Assembly (NCBI RefSeq): GCF_014206975.1
Contig: NZ_JACHOU010000012.1
Location: 62,001 to 126,000, forward strand
DNA: 64,000 nt
Source: Aminobacter aganoensis
GTDB taxonomy: Bacteria; Pseudomonadota; Alphaproteobacteria; Rhizobiales; Rhizobiaceae
Reading direction: 5' to 3'
The notes beneath the pieces were generated by a model. The model was not told the DNA's origin, searched no databases, and saw only the letters and a list, made by a program, of their open reading frames with translations. Positions within the stretch are counted from its first letter, which is position 1. Each line of letters opens with the position of its first letter. This document shows positions 1-9,777 of this stretch, one piece after another. Both the position numbers and the translations under genes were made by a program.

Positions 1-63
1 CTACTGTTCGACGGGAAATTGCCGATCCAAAAACTGTTGGCCAAGGGTATGCGTATTGCCCAA

Positions 64-1236
64 TCACTCCGCCGGCATCTTGCACTCGGCGGCATAGCTG
101 TCGCTGTGTGCGGTCAACACTTTGTTCTCGGTCTTCAGCACCATCTTGCCGTCCGGGCCTTTCTCGGCCTTGAGCGCGTACCAGTCCTGGGTTGGATGCT
201 GGTTCGGGCCGAACTTGAACGAGCCACGCACGGTCGGGATTTCGGAAGACAGCAGCGTCTTGCGGAAGGCCGGAAGATCATCGACTCCAGCCTTCTCGAG
301 ACCGGTTCCGATCAGCAGTGCTGCATCATAGCCCTGGGCGGCGTAGTAGGTGATCGGACGGTCGCCGAACTTTGCCTTCCAGGCGGCGACGAAGCCCTTG
401 TTGACCGGATTGTCGAAGTCATCGTTCCAGTGGCTGGTGACCTTGACGCCGAGAGCTGCATCGCCCACCGCGCCGACGATGACATGGTCGAGCGACGCCG
501 GATGGACCACCATCGGAATATCCTTGAGCAGGCCTGCCTGCTGGTACTGACGCATGAAGGCGATGCCGAGACCACCGGGCTCGAATTCGTAGACGACGTC
601 GGGCTTGGCGGCACGGATCTGCGCCATCTCGGCGGCGAAGTCGGTCTGGTCGAGGCCGGTATAGATCTCGCCGACCACCTCGCCCTTGTAGAAGCGCTTG
701 AAGGCGCCCATGGTTTCCTTGCCAGCCTGGTAGTTCGGCGCGATCAGGAAGGCCTTCTTGTAGCCGAGCGACTGAGCGAGCGCGCCGGCGCTTTCGCCCT
801 GGCTGTCGTCCTGCCACGAGCTGACGAAATAGTTGGGGTGGCAGTCCTTGCCAGCGAAAGTGGCCGACGCGGTGTTGGCGCTGACGTAGATCGCGTCGTT
901 GTCGAGGATGTCGGGCACTGCCGCGTAGGCGACATTGGCGAAGACCATGCCGGTGAACAGCTTGATGTCCTGGTCGGACAGCATCTTCTCGGCGATCTGC
1001 TTGGCGTTACCGGGCTTCAGGCCATCATCCTCGACGACCAGTTCGACATCCTTGCCGCCGAGCTTGCCCTTGGTCTGGTCGATGGCCAGTTGGAAACCAT
1101 CGCGGATGTCCTGGCCAAGATAGCCGGCCGGCCCCGACAGCGTCGTGATCATGCCGATCTTGACCGGATCCTCGGCGTAAGCCGCACTCACCGATAGCGC
1201 CAAGGCGGCAGCTGATAGAATTCCCTTCAACTTCAT
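64..1236 (-). CDS. Branched-chain-type ABC transporter substrate-binding protein (paralog 1)
   Basis: Periplasmic type 1 binding protein (Peripla_BP_6/LivJ-like), 390 residues, with a Sec signal peptide of about 21 residues ending SAAYA. The mature protein starts with a DPVKIGMITTLSGPAGYLGQ block that recurs almost unchanged in the two other binding proteins at 9778 and 11950. It should deliver a small organic ligand to the LivHMGF-type permease encoded at 13-16.5 kb. It lies alone, downstream of the LysR gene on the same strand and opposite to the main catabolic operon. The family binds amino acids, but members near aromatic catabolic genes often bind aromatic acids; the ligand here is unknown. 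Confidence 0.9.
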   Translation of the reverse strand: MKLKGILSAAALALSVSAAYAEDPVKIGMITTLSGPAGYLGQDIRDGFQLAIDQTKGKLGGKDVELVVEDDGLKPGNAKQIAEKMLSDQDIKLFTGMVFANVAYAAVPDILDNDAIYVSANTASATFAGKDCHPNYFVSSWQDDSQGESAGALAQSLGYKKAFLIAPNYQAGKETMGAFKRFYKGEVVGEIYTGLDQTDFAAEMAQIRAAKPDVVYEFEPGGLGIAFMRQYQQAGLLKDIPMVVHPASLDHVIVGAVGDAALGVKVTSHWNDDFDNPVNKGFVAAWKAKFGDRPITYYAAQGYDAALLIGTGLEKAGVDDLPAFRKTLLSSEIPTVRGSFKFGPNQHPTQDWYALKAEKGPDGKMVLKTENKVLTAHSDSYAAECKMPAE

Positions 1237-1551
1237 TTCCGTTGCTCTCCCAAAAAGTTCCCCACCACTCCGGCACCGCTGCAGCGATCTGAGCCTCGCG
1301 GTTGCGGCACCGTTGCGGACAAGCCTGATCGAACGGGAGTTGCAGCGTCAGGCGACCGTGCATCCGCGACTGAAGCGCCCGGCCTTCTTTTCAGACGGAC
1401 GGGTTCGGATGAGAGGCGCAGGCAACACGCTGCTCCTCCGCAGTGTTGTCCGACCCGGCAAACTTGTCGCATCGGGCAATGGGGTAAATGGAAAACTCAT
1501 CCTCCAGACATGACAAAGGGGAATAGCTGGGAAAAGACGATTACCGATGCC
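1237..1551. other. Intergenic stretch without a recognisable gene
   Basis: About 315 bases between the LysR gene and the first binding protein, both on the minus strand. No ORF here has a convincing start or family resemblance. It presumably carries the promoter of the binding-protein gene, but no clear operator was identified. Confidence 0.5.
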
Positions 1552-2478
1552 TCATTGCGCCAAATCCTGTGCCGTCCGTCGAAGCGTCTCGACCAGGACC
1601 TCCGCGGCCGGAGACAACCGGGCATTGGTGCGGGTGGTGATGCCGATCGGAATAGCGGTAGCCTGCAACGTCACCGGCAGGATGACGATAGCGCCAAGCG
1701 CAGCTTCGCGGCGAGCGACCTGGGCCGGGACGACCCCGAGATAGTCGGCGTCGATGAGCAGCGCCCGGTTGGTCAGGAGCGACACGGAATCCACCGCATG
1801 CGGCGGTGGCTCCAGCCCTTCTTCGCGAAAGGCAATGTCAATCTGGCGCCGCAGACTGGTTTCCTGCGGCGGGAGGATCCATTCCCAGCCGATGAGGTCG
1901 GCGAGGCTGAGATCCGTGCGCTCGGCCAAGGGATGGCCACGGCGGGCGACGACGCAGGCGATGTCATCCATCAGCACCTCCTGAACGACGTTGAGCCGGT
2001 CGCGCAGTTCGGAAAGGCGGCCGACGACCATGTCGAGTTCGCCGGCTCGCAGCGCTGGGATGAGGACGTCGTTGGTGCCCTCGACGATCTTGACGACCAG
2101 CTTGGGTCGTTCCTTGCGCAGCCGGGCAATAGCCGTCGGCAACAGCTCGGCAGCAGCCGACAACAGCGTGCCGATGGCGACGCGGCCGCCAGTGCCGTCG
2201 CGCAGGTCGGCGAGGTGCTCCTCGGCATGCGCCAGTTGGGTGATGACGAGGCGGGCATGCTCGGCCAATGTGTCACCGAACATCGTTGGCACCACGCCGC
2301 GGTTGGTGCGGTCGAACAGGTGCGCCTTGGTAATCGCCTCGATCTCCTGCAGCGCCTTGGTGACGGCCGACTGGGTCATGTTCAGCCGCTTGGCGGCCCG
2401 AACGAGGTTTCCTTCTTCCACGATGGCCACGACCATCCTCAGGTGCCGGATGGTGAGCCGGCTCGTCAAAAGCTTCAT
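1552..2478 (-). CDS. LysR family transcriptional regulator
   Basis: 308-residue LysR-type regulator. The N-terminal winged helix has the usual pattern (LTIRHLRMVVAIVEEGNLVRAAKRL, then MTQSAVTKALQEIE), followed by a co-inducer-binding domain. An upstream in-frame extension to 2841 is rejected because it would overlap the divergent monooxygenase; the ATG before KLLTSRL fits the family start. The gene is divergent from the FAD monooxygenase, so it probably controls the ring-opening genes and perhaps the binding protein downstream. The inducer is unknown. Confidence 0.9.
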   Translation of the reverse strand: MKLLTSRLTIRHLRMVVAIVEEGNLVRAAKRLNMTQSAVTKALQEIEAITKAHLFDRTNRGVVPTMFGDTLAEHARLVITQLAHAEEHLADLRDGTGGRVAIGTLLSAAAELLPTAIARLRKERPKLVVKIVEGTNDVLIPALRAGELDMVVGRLSELRDRLNVVQEVLMDDIACVVARRGHPLAERTDLSLADLIGWEWILPPQETSLRRQIDIAFREEGLEPPPHAVDSVSLLTNRALLIDADYLGVVPAQVARREAALGAIVILPVTLQATAIPIGITTRTNARLSPAAEVLVETLRRTAQDLAQ

Positions 2479-2496
2479 GTGAACATTCCCAATGCC

Positions 2497-2506
2497 TGTT
2501 CGAACA
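2497..2506. promoter_or_regulatory. Palindrome in the divergent LysR/monooxygenase intergenic region
   Basis: TGTTCGAACA is a perfect 10-bp palindrome. A second GAACATT copy lies at 2481-2487, giving an additional GAACA/TGTTC inverted pair. The 214-base intergenic region (2479-2692) separates the divergent regulator and monooxygenase, so this is a reasonable LysR operator candidate. It is an inference from position and symmetry only. Confidence 0.35.
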
Positions 2507-2692
2507 TTGATATTCCAAATCCTCATAGATATTTCCAGAGAATTCACTTGTCCGCATGTCCGTTCACTGGGACTTTTCACCTGGAGGCGCGGGGTACCTT
2601 TGAGGCTGTCCGCGTGTGGAGATTTGGCTGGTGCTATCCAGGCATCGCTTGCAGACGTCGGCACGACTGCCGCACGGGAGGACAGTCCAGAG

Positions 2693-3850
2693 ATGACCAA
2701 GACGAGTGGAACCGGACGCCGCGCGGAAATCGCGGGGGCGGGGATTGGCGGGCTCACGACAGCTGCAGCATTGGCGCAACGCGGCTGGTCGGTGACTGTG
2801 CACGAGCGGGCACCGAACCTGCGCACCTTCGGCGCCGGCATCTACATCTGGAGCAACGGTCTGCGCGTGCTTAAGGCGATAGGTGCCTATGACCAGGCAG
2901 CGGTCGGCGCCCATATCGGGCCGCAGTTCCATACCCGCGACCACGACAACACGACGATGGAGGAAATCCCCATCAACGGCCATGGCGACGCGAGGCTGAT
3001 CACCATCCTGCGCGAGCAGCTGATCAATTCGCTCGTCGACACTTGCCGCCGCAGCGGCGTCGAGATCCTGACCAGTTCGGAAGCGGTGGGAGCGACTGCC
3101 GAGGGCGAGTTGCTGCTGGTCAACGGCAACAGACGCAAGGCCGACCTCGTCGTCGGCGCCGATGGCATCAATTCCAAGGTCCGGGACTCGCTCGACCTGA
3201 TGATGTACCGCAAGCACCTCGGCTACGGCGCGATCCGCATGCTGATTTCTCGCGACGATGCCGACGTGCCATCAGAGGACCGCGACCGCTACATCGAGTA
3301 TTTCACCGGCACGCGCCGCATTCTCTACACGCCGGCCAGCGCCACCGACCTCTATGTCGCCCTGTGCTGCGCCGCTGACGACGTTGCCGCTCTCAAGGTT
3401 CCGGCCGACCGGGCCCTGTGGACCGAATCCTTCCCACACCTCGCCCATCTCGTCTCGCGCTTCGGCGATGCCGGCCGCTGGGATGCTTTCGAGGTGGTCA
3501 AGCTCAAGAAATGGAGCAAAGGCCGGGCAGCGATCCTGGGCGACGCGGCGCACGCCATGCCGCCCTATCTCGGCCAGGGCGGCGGCTGCGCGCTGATGAA
3601 CGGCATCGGACTTGCCGCCGCGGTGGCCGACGCCGCCGACATCGAACAGGCGCTGGCCGCCTGGGAAGCGCGCGAACGGCCGATCACAGAGCACACGCAG
3701 GATACGGCCGAACGCCTCGGCGACATGAATTTCTGGCCCGACGGTCTGCGCTCCCAGGTGATGAAGATCACCGGCAAGAGTCGCGAACTTGGCGCCGAGC
3801 GCATGAAGACGGCGCGCTATGCGCCTACCGCCACCGAGCCGCTCGCCTGA
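2693..3850 (+). CDS. FAD-dependent aromatic monooxygenase (class A, PqsH/AqdB/salicylate-hydroxylase type)
   Basis: 385 residues. The N-terminal Rossmann motif is GAGIGG (about residues 15-20), followed by the acidic residue ending strand two (VHERAP). The second FAD motif, GDAAHAMPP, lies near residue 283. Such enzymes use NAD(P)H and O2 to hydroxylate an activated aromatic ring. The ATG at 2693 is chosen; the longer in-frame form would run through the LysR promoter region. It starts the operon with the HOD-like dioxygenase (46-base gap) and the amidase, the enzyme order expected for C3 hydroxylation of a 4(1H)-quinolone before ring cleavage. The exact substrate is inferred. Confidence 0.88.
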   Translation: MTKTSGTGRRAEIAGAGIGGLTTAAALAQRGWSVTVHERAPNLRTFGAGIYIWSNGLRVLKAIGAYDQAAVGAHIGPQFHTRDHDNTTMEEIPINGHGDARLITILREQLINSLVDTCRRSGVEILTSSEAVGATAEGELLLVNGNRRKADLVVGADGINSKVRDSLDLMMYRKHLGYGAIRMLISRDDADVPSEDRDRYIEYFTGTRRILYTPASATDLYVALCCAADDVAALKVPADRALWTESFPHLAHLVSRFGDAGRWDAFEVVKLKKWSKGRAAILGDAAHAMPPYLGQGGGCALMNGIGLAAAVADAADIEQALAAWEARERPITEHTQDTAERLGDMNFWPDGLRSQVMKITGKSRELGAERMKTARYAPTATEPLA

Positions 3851-3896
3851 CCAGGGAACATCGGGCGCCGCGCGCCCCAAAATTCGGAGACTTCAA

Positions 3897-4685
3897 ATGA
3901 AATCCATCCAGATCGGCGCCAACACGCTGTCTTACGACGAGATAGGCGAAGGCGAAGTGCTGCTGCTTCTGTCAGGCTGGTGCCAGGACCATCGCCTGTT
4001 CAAGACGCTGGCACCGGAGTTGGCCAAAACCCATCGCGTCATCCGCCTGGACTGGCGCGGCCATGGCGAGCATCGCGAGCATGACGGCGACTTCACCGTC
4101 GGCGACCAGGCGTCCGACGTGGTCGCCTTCCTCGATAAGATGAACATCGACAAGCTGGTGCCGGTCTCGACCTCGCATGGAGGCTGGGCCAACATCGAGG
4201 TGACCGACCGTCTGGGTACTGCGCGCGTCCCGCGCAGCGTCGTGATCGACTGGATCCAGACCACGCCGAACGAAGACTTCTTCCGCATGATCGACCACAT
4301 CCAGGATCGCACCAACTGGGAGAACGGCCGCGGCGATTTCTTCAACTACTGGATCGGCGACACCGAGAACCAGGACATCGTCAATCACGTCAACAACGAG
4401 ATGGCGAAGTACAGCTTCGAAATGTGGGCGCGTTCGGGCCGCGAGATCGGCAAGGCCTACCGCAAGTGGGGCAACCCGATGCAGCGCATGGCAGCGCTGA
4501 GGGACAAGCGTCCGATCACCCACATCTATTCGCAGCCTTTCGAGCCGGAATACGCCCAGGCGCAGCTCGATTTCGCGGCGAAGAACAGTTGGTACAAGCC
4601 CAACAAGCTGCCGGGCAAGACGCACTTTCCCACACTGGAACAGCCGAAGGTGGTAGCCGACACTATCCGGGCTTTCGTCGGCTGA
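3897..4685 (+). CDS. Cofactor-free 2,4-dioxygenase of the HOD/QDO type (alpha/beta-hydrolase fold)
   Basis: 262 residues. It resembles 1H-3-hydroxy-4-oxoquinaldine 2,4-dioxygenase, which opens 3-hydroxy-4(1H)-quinolones with O2 to give an N-acylanthranilate and CO without metal or cofactor. Seen in the sequence: GWCQDHR (27-33), WRGHGE, STSHGGW with Ser93, DW with Asp118, YW with Trp152, EMWARSGREI, GNPMQRM, YSQPFEPEY and KTHFP with His243. As I recall, HOD uses Ser101, Asp126, Trp160 and His251; all four align here at a constant offset of eight. A differing position is Gln30, where HOD has His38. This fold is often annotated simply as an alpha/beta hydrolase, so the function is easily missed. 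Confidence 0.85.
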   Translation: MKSIQIGANTLSYDEIGEGEVLLLLSGWCQDHRLFKTLAPELAKTHRVIRLDWRGHGEHREHDGDFTVGDQASDVVAFLDKMNIDKLVPVSTSHGGWANIEVTDRLGTARVPRSVVIDWIQTTPNEDFFRMIDHIQDRTNWENGRGDFFNYWIGDTENQDIVNHVNNEMAKYSFEMWARSGREIGKAYRKWGNPMQRMAALRDKRPITHIYSQPFEPEYAQAQLDFAAKNSWYKPNKLPGKTHFPTLEQPKVVADTIRAFVG

Positions 4686-4699
4686 ACTGGAGATTGCGC

Positions 4700-5569
4700 A
4701 TGAGCGTGCTTGCCGAAGAAACCAGTTGGCCGCGCGAGGTCCTCGACCGCGATTATGGGGCCCGTGGCTCTGTAACAGCTGAGGTCTTCGAGGCTGCCAT
4801 GGGTGACTACCGCAGCCGCTCCAAGGAGATGCGGGATCATGCCACGCATCTCGATGTCGTCTATGACGAGCAGAGCGGCCAGACGATCGACATTTATGGC
4901 ACCGGCGGCGAAGCGCGCCCGGTGTTCGTGTTCATCCATGGCGGCTACTGGCGCATGCTGTCCAAGCACGATTCCGCCTTCATGGCGGCCATGCTGGCGA
5001 AGCAAGGTATCGCCACCGCCGTCGTCGACTACCGGCTGGCGCCCGAAGCCTCACTCGACGAGATCGTGCGCGAAGTCCGCGCGGCGATTGGCTTCCTGTG
5101 GAAAAATGGCCGCTCGTTCGGCATCGACCCCGAACGCATTTACGTAGGCGGCAGTTCCGCCGGCGGGCATCTGACTGGGACGGTGCTGTCAGGCGGCTGG
5201 CATGCGGGCGAGGGCGTGCCCGAGGATGTCATCAAGGGCGCGCTGCCGATCAGCGGGCTTTTTCATCTCGCGCCGATCTCGAAATCCTTCGTGCAGGACT
5301 GGATCAGGCTGGACGAGGCGGCCATCGCGCGGCTGAGCCCGGCCGCGAACCTGCCCGGCGTCGGTTGTCCGATTGTCGTTGCCTTTGCCGATGGCGAGCC
5401 TGATGGCTTTCGGCGCCAGTCGACGGAGTACGACCGGCTTTGGCGCGACGCCGGTTTCGCCTCGGAACTGATGGAAATCCCCGGCCGCAACCATTTCGAC
5501 GTGCTGCTCGACCTCGCCTCCGAGGATACGATTCTGTCGAAGGCTCTGGTCAGACTCATAAACGGCTGA
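4700..5569 (+). CDS. Arylformamidase / N-acylanthranilate amidase-type alpha/beta hydrolase
   Basis: 289 residues. An HGGYW oxyanion-hole motif (80-84) and the nucleophile elbow GSSAG with Ser153 are present; the acid is in ADGEPD (231-235) and the catalytic His is His265 in GRNHFD. This is the pattern of kynurenine formamidases and of the N-acetylanthranilate amidase that follows HOD in quinaldine degradation. The ATG at 4700 follows a GGAG, 14 bases after the dioxygenase stop. The expected reaction is hydrolysis of the N-acylanthranilate released by the dioxygenase to the free aminobenzoate. A plain carboxylesterase is the main alternative. Confidence 0.85.
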   Translation: MSVLAEETSWPREVLDRDYGARGSVTAEVFEAAMGDYRSRSKEMRDHATHLDVVYDEQSGQTIDIYGTGGEARPVFVFIHGGYWRMLSKHDSAFMAAMLAKQGIATAVVDYRLAPEASLDEIVREVRAAIGFLWKNGRSFGIDPERIYVGGSSAGGHLTGTVLSGGWHAGEGVPEDVIKGALPISGLFHLAPISKSFVQDWIRLDEAAIARLSPAANLPGVGCPIVVAFADGEPDGFRRQSTEYDRLWRDAGFASELMEIPGRNHFDVLLDLASEDTILSKALVRLING

Positions 5570-5572
5570 GCT

Positions 5573-6484
5573 TCAGGCCGTCTCGCGCGGCGTCAGCTGC
5601 TGGGCATAGCGGCGCACGACTGCCGCAAAGGCCGAGACCGCCGGCGACACCGAGCGGCCGGTGGCATGGATCAGGGACACTTCGCGCGAGATAGTGGGCT
5701 CGGCCAGGGGCTTTCCGGAAACCTCGCGAAAGCGTGCCGCCGCCAGCGCATAGGTAGGCAGCACGGCGATGCCCAGCCCGGCTTCGACCAGGGCGATAGC
5801 GGTCGTCACCTGCGTCACTTCGAAGGCCGGCTTGAACGGCATCTGCGCCATCTCGAACCCAACTTCGACCAGCAGCCGGATACCGCTGTCGCGGGTCAAT
5901 GTGATCAGGGGCTGCTCCGCCAGATCGGCCCATTTGACCAACGCAGCATCGCAGAACGGGCTGCGCTGGTCGCAGAACAGCATCAGGCTGTCGCGCACCA
6001 GGGCCACCCGCTCGATGCCGTCTTCCGCCGGCGAGAAGGTGCCGAGGCCGCAATCGGCCTGGCCACTGCGCACGCTCTCGACGATCTGCTCGGTACCGAC
6101 GTCGGCCAACTGCACCGAGATCCCCGGATAGCTCTTTTGAAACTCGGCGATGGCCTGCGGCAGCACCACGGAAGCGAGAAGTGGCGGGGCGGCGATGCGC
6201 AGGCGGCCGCGCCGGCGTTCGGCCAGCATGTGCACGCCTTCGACGGCGTGTTCCAGCTCCTCGATCACCTTGCTCGCCGAGTTCTGGAACTCGCGGCCGG
6301 CGTCCGTCAGCTCGACGCGGCGCGTGGTGCGGTCGAACAGGCGTACCGAAAGCTCCGCCTCAAGATCGCGGATCGCCTGCGACAAGGCCGGTTGCGCCGT
6401 ACCCAGCCGCTTCGAGGCGCGCGAAAAACTGCCGAGTTCGGCCACACCCAGGAATTGCTGGATCTGCTTGATGGTGATCTTCAC
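5573..6484 (-). CDS. LysR family transcriptional regulator
   Basis: 303 residues. The N-terminal helix-turn-helix has the LysR pattern (FLGVAELGSFSRASKRLG, then AQPALSQAIRDLE) and a standard substrate-binding domain follows. It converges with the amidase gene, only three bases apart, and is divergent from the aldehyde dehydrogenase. A near-ideal LysR box lies in that intergenic region (6568-6582). It probably regulates the dehydrogenase/lyase/3-hydroxyanthranilate dioxygenase branch, giving the island two LysR regulators. Confidence 0.92.
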   Translation of the reverse strand: MKITIKQIQQFLGVAELGSFSRASKRLGTAQPALSQAIRDLEAELSVRLFDRTTRRVELTDAGREFQNSASKVIEELEHAVEGVHMLAERRRGRLRIAAPPLLASVVLPQAIAEFQKSYPGISVQLADVGTEQIVESVRSGQADCGLGTFSPAEDGIERVALVRDSLMLFCDQRSPFCDAALVKWADLAEQPLITLTRDSGIRLLVEVGFEMAQMPFKPAFEVTQVTTAIALVEAGLGIAVLPTYALAAARFREVSGKPLAEPTISREVSLIHATGRSVSPAVSAFAAVVRRYAQQLTPRETA

Positions 6485-6567
6485 GCTGGAAATCTCCGGC
6501 TACCACTGGGTCAGCCGGATTGGGGACTTCCGGCACGCATCGTTCATTTATATAGAAATTAGTATTA

Positions 6568-6582
6568 ATTTATCAGATAAAT
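6568..6582. promoter_or_regulatory. LysR-type operator candidate (T-N11-A palindrome)
   Basis: ATTTATCAGATAAAT is a perfect 15-bp dyad around a central A. It contains the classic T-N11-A LysR motif, in an AT-rich stretch (6545-6602) that contrasts with the GC-rich surroundings. It lies between the divergent LysR gene (starts 6484) and the aldehyde dehydrogenase (starts about 6692), where a LysR site controlling both would be expected. Confidence 0.55.
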
Positions 6583-6691
6583 CTGTCTTGTCGATATATA
6601 CGTTTCCGTCGATCTTGGTGCCCAGGACGTCGCAGCCTCCGGCTTTCGGGCGTTTCGCAGATTCATGAAACCACGGAGCCGAGACGCCCCA

Positions 6692-8125
6692 ATGCCCAAT
6701 TACCCCGATCTCCAGCTCTACATTGGAGGCGCCTGGCGCAAGACGGCTGAAACGCTGCCCGTCATCAATCCGGCCGATGAAAGCGTGATCGGCGCGGTGC
6801 CTGTGGCCTCCGCTGGTGATCTCGACGCGGCGCTGGAATCGGCCGAGCGCGGCTTCGCCACCTGGCGCAAGACCTCGCCTGCGCGCCGTGCCGAAGTGCT
6901 GCGCAAGGCAGCGTCGTTGCTGCGCGAGCGCATGGATGAAATCGCCGCCGACATCACCCGCGAGCACGGCAAACCGTTCCAGCAGGCGCGCCTGGAAGTC
7001 ATCCGCGGCGCAGAGTTCTTCGAATGGGACGCCGGCGAAGCGCAGCGCATCTATGGCCGCGTCATCCCAAGTGAGCCGGGCATCCGCTACATCGTCCATC
7101 ATCAGCCGATCGGCACGGTGGCGGCGTTCTCGCCATGGAACTTCCCGATGAGCCAACCGGCGCGCAAGATCGCCGGCGCGCTGGCCGCCGGCTGTTCAAT
7201 CATCATCAAGGCTGCGGAAGAGACGCCGGCCGGCGCAATGCACATTGCCCGCGCCTTCCATGACGCCGGCCTTCCGGCTGGCGTGCTCAACCTCGTCTTC
7301 GGCGTGCCCGCCCAGATCTCGGAGTACCTTATCCCGCAGGAGCAGGTTCGACTGATTGCCTTCACTGGCTCCACCGCGGTCGGCAAGCGGCTGACCGGCC
7401 TTGCCGCGCAGCATGTGAAGCCGGTGCTGATGGAACTCGGCGGCCACGCTCCCGTCATCGTCTGCGACGACGCCGATCCGGTGAAGGCGGGCATCGCCTC
7501 CGCCATCCGCAAGGTGCGTAATACCGGCCAGGTCTGCACTTCGCCGACCCGCTTCTTCGTGCATGAGAAAATCTACAAGCCGTTCACCGAAGCTTTCATC
7601 GAACGCGCCCGCGCCGTGAAGGTCGGCAACGGCCTCGACGAAGGCACCGAAATGGGCCCTGTGGCCAACCATCGCCGCGTCGAAGCGATGGAAATGCTCG
7701 TCGCGGACGGGATGTCGAAAGGCGCCAAGCTGTTGCTCGGCGGAGAGCGGCCGCGCAACAGCGGCTACTTCTACCCACCGACGGTCATGGCTGAACTTCC
7801 AGACGACGCACGGGTGCTGCGCGAGGAGCCATTTGGTCCCCTCGCAGTGATCAATCCCGTCTCCTCACTGGAAGAGGCAATTGAAAAAGCCAATGGCGTG
7901 CCTTTCGGCCTCGCAGCCTACGCCTTCACCAACTCGGCCGCCAATGTCGATCAGATCACCGACGACCTGGAAGCCGGCAACGTTTCCATCAACACGCTTG
8001 AGGCTTCGGTTGCCGAGACGCCGTTCGGAGGTGTCAAGGAGAGCGGCTTCGGCCGAGAAGGTGGCGCGGAAGGCATCCTGCACTACACGGTGATCAAGAA
8101 CATCTCGCACCGCATGGCGATCTAG
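6692..8125 (+). CDS. NAD(P)-dependent aldehyde dehydrogenase (succinate-semialdehyde-dehydrogenase-like)
   Basis: About 477 residues, full ALDH length. Motifs seen: PWNFP, the catalytic Glu in ELGG (Glu248), the catalytic Cys in GQVCTSP (Cys282) and the C-terminal PFGGVKESG. The enzyme oxidises a semialdehyde to an acid. An ATG at 6665 is also in frame; 6692 is preferred because it begins at the usual MPNYPDLQLYIGG family start. In this context it could oxidise 2-aminomuconate semialdehyde, the decarboxylated product of 3-hydroxyanthranilate cleavage, but by sequence it looks closer to the SSADH/ketoglutarate-semialdehyde group. The substrate is unresolved. Confidence 0.9.
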   Translation: MPNYPDLQLYIGGAWRKTAETLPVINPADESVIGAVPVASAGDLDAALESAERGFATWRKTSPARRAEVLRKAASLLRERMDEIAADITREHGKPFQQARLEVIRGAEFFEWDAGEAQRIYGRVIPSEPGIRYIVHHQPIGTVAAFSPWNFPMSQPARKIAGALAAGCSIIIKAAEETPAGAMHIARAFHDAGLPAGVLNLVFGVPAQISEYLIPQEQVRLIAFTGSTAVGKRLTGLAAQHVKPVLMELGGHAPVIVCDDADPVKAGIASAIRKVRNTGQVCTSPTRFFVHEKIYKPFTEAFIERARAVKVGNGLDEGTEMGPVANHRRVEAMEMLVADGMSKGAKLLLGGERPRNSGYFYPPTVMAELPDDARVLREEPFGPLAVINPVSSLEEAIEKANGVPFGLAAYAFTNSAANVDQITDDLEAGNVSINTLEASVAETPFGGVKESGFGREGGAEGILHYTVIKNISHRMAI

Positions 8126-8162
8126 ACCGAAGCCTGCTGTTCCCGCAAAGGTTTGCAATTCG

Positions 8163-9714
<1,552 letters not shown>

Positions 9715-9736
9715 TCCGATCGCATTGTCGTAGCGG

Positions 9737-9751
9737 TCCGCCTACGGCGGA
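9737..9751. other. Small intergenic hairpin
   Basis: TCCGCC and GGCGGA form a 6-bp stem with a TAC loop between the 3-hydroxyanthranilate dioxygenase and the second binding protein. No T-tract follows, so it is at most a weak terminator or an mRNA-processing element. Confidence 0.3.
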
Positions 9752-9777
9752 TTGCTCCAGCTCAGGATTTTCCAGGC

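Noticed and set aside
6548-7156. Minus-strand ORF over the aldehyde dehydrogenase start
   Set aside because: Antisense shadow of the aldehyde dehydrogenase, which has full-length conserved motifs.
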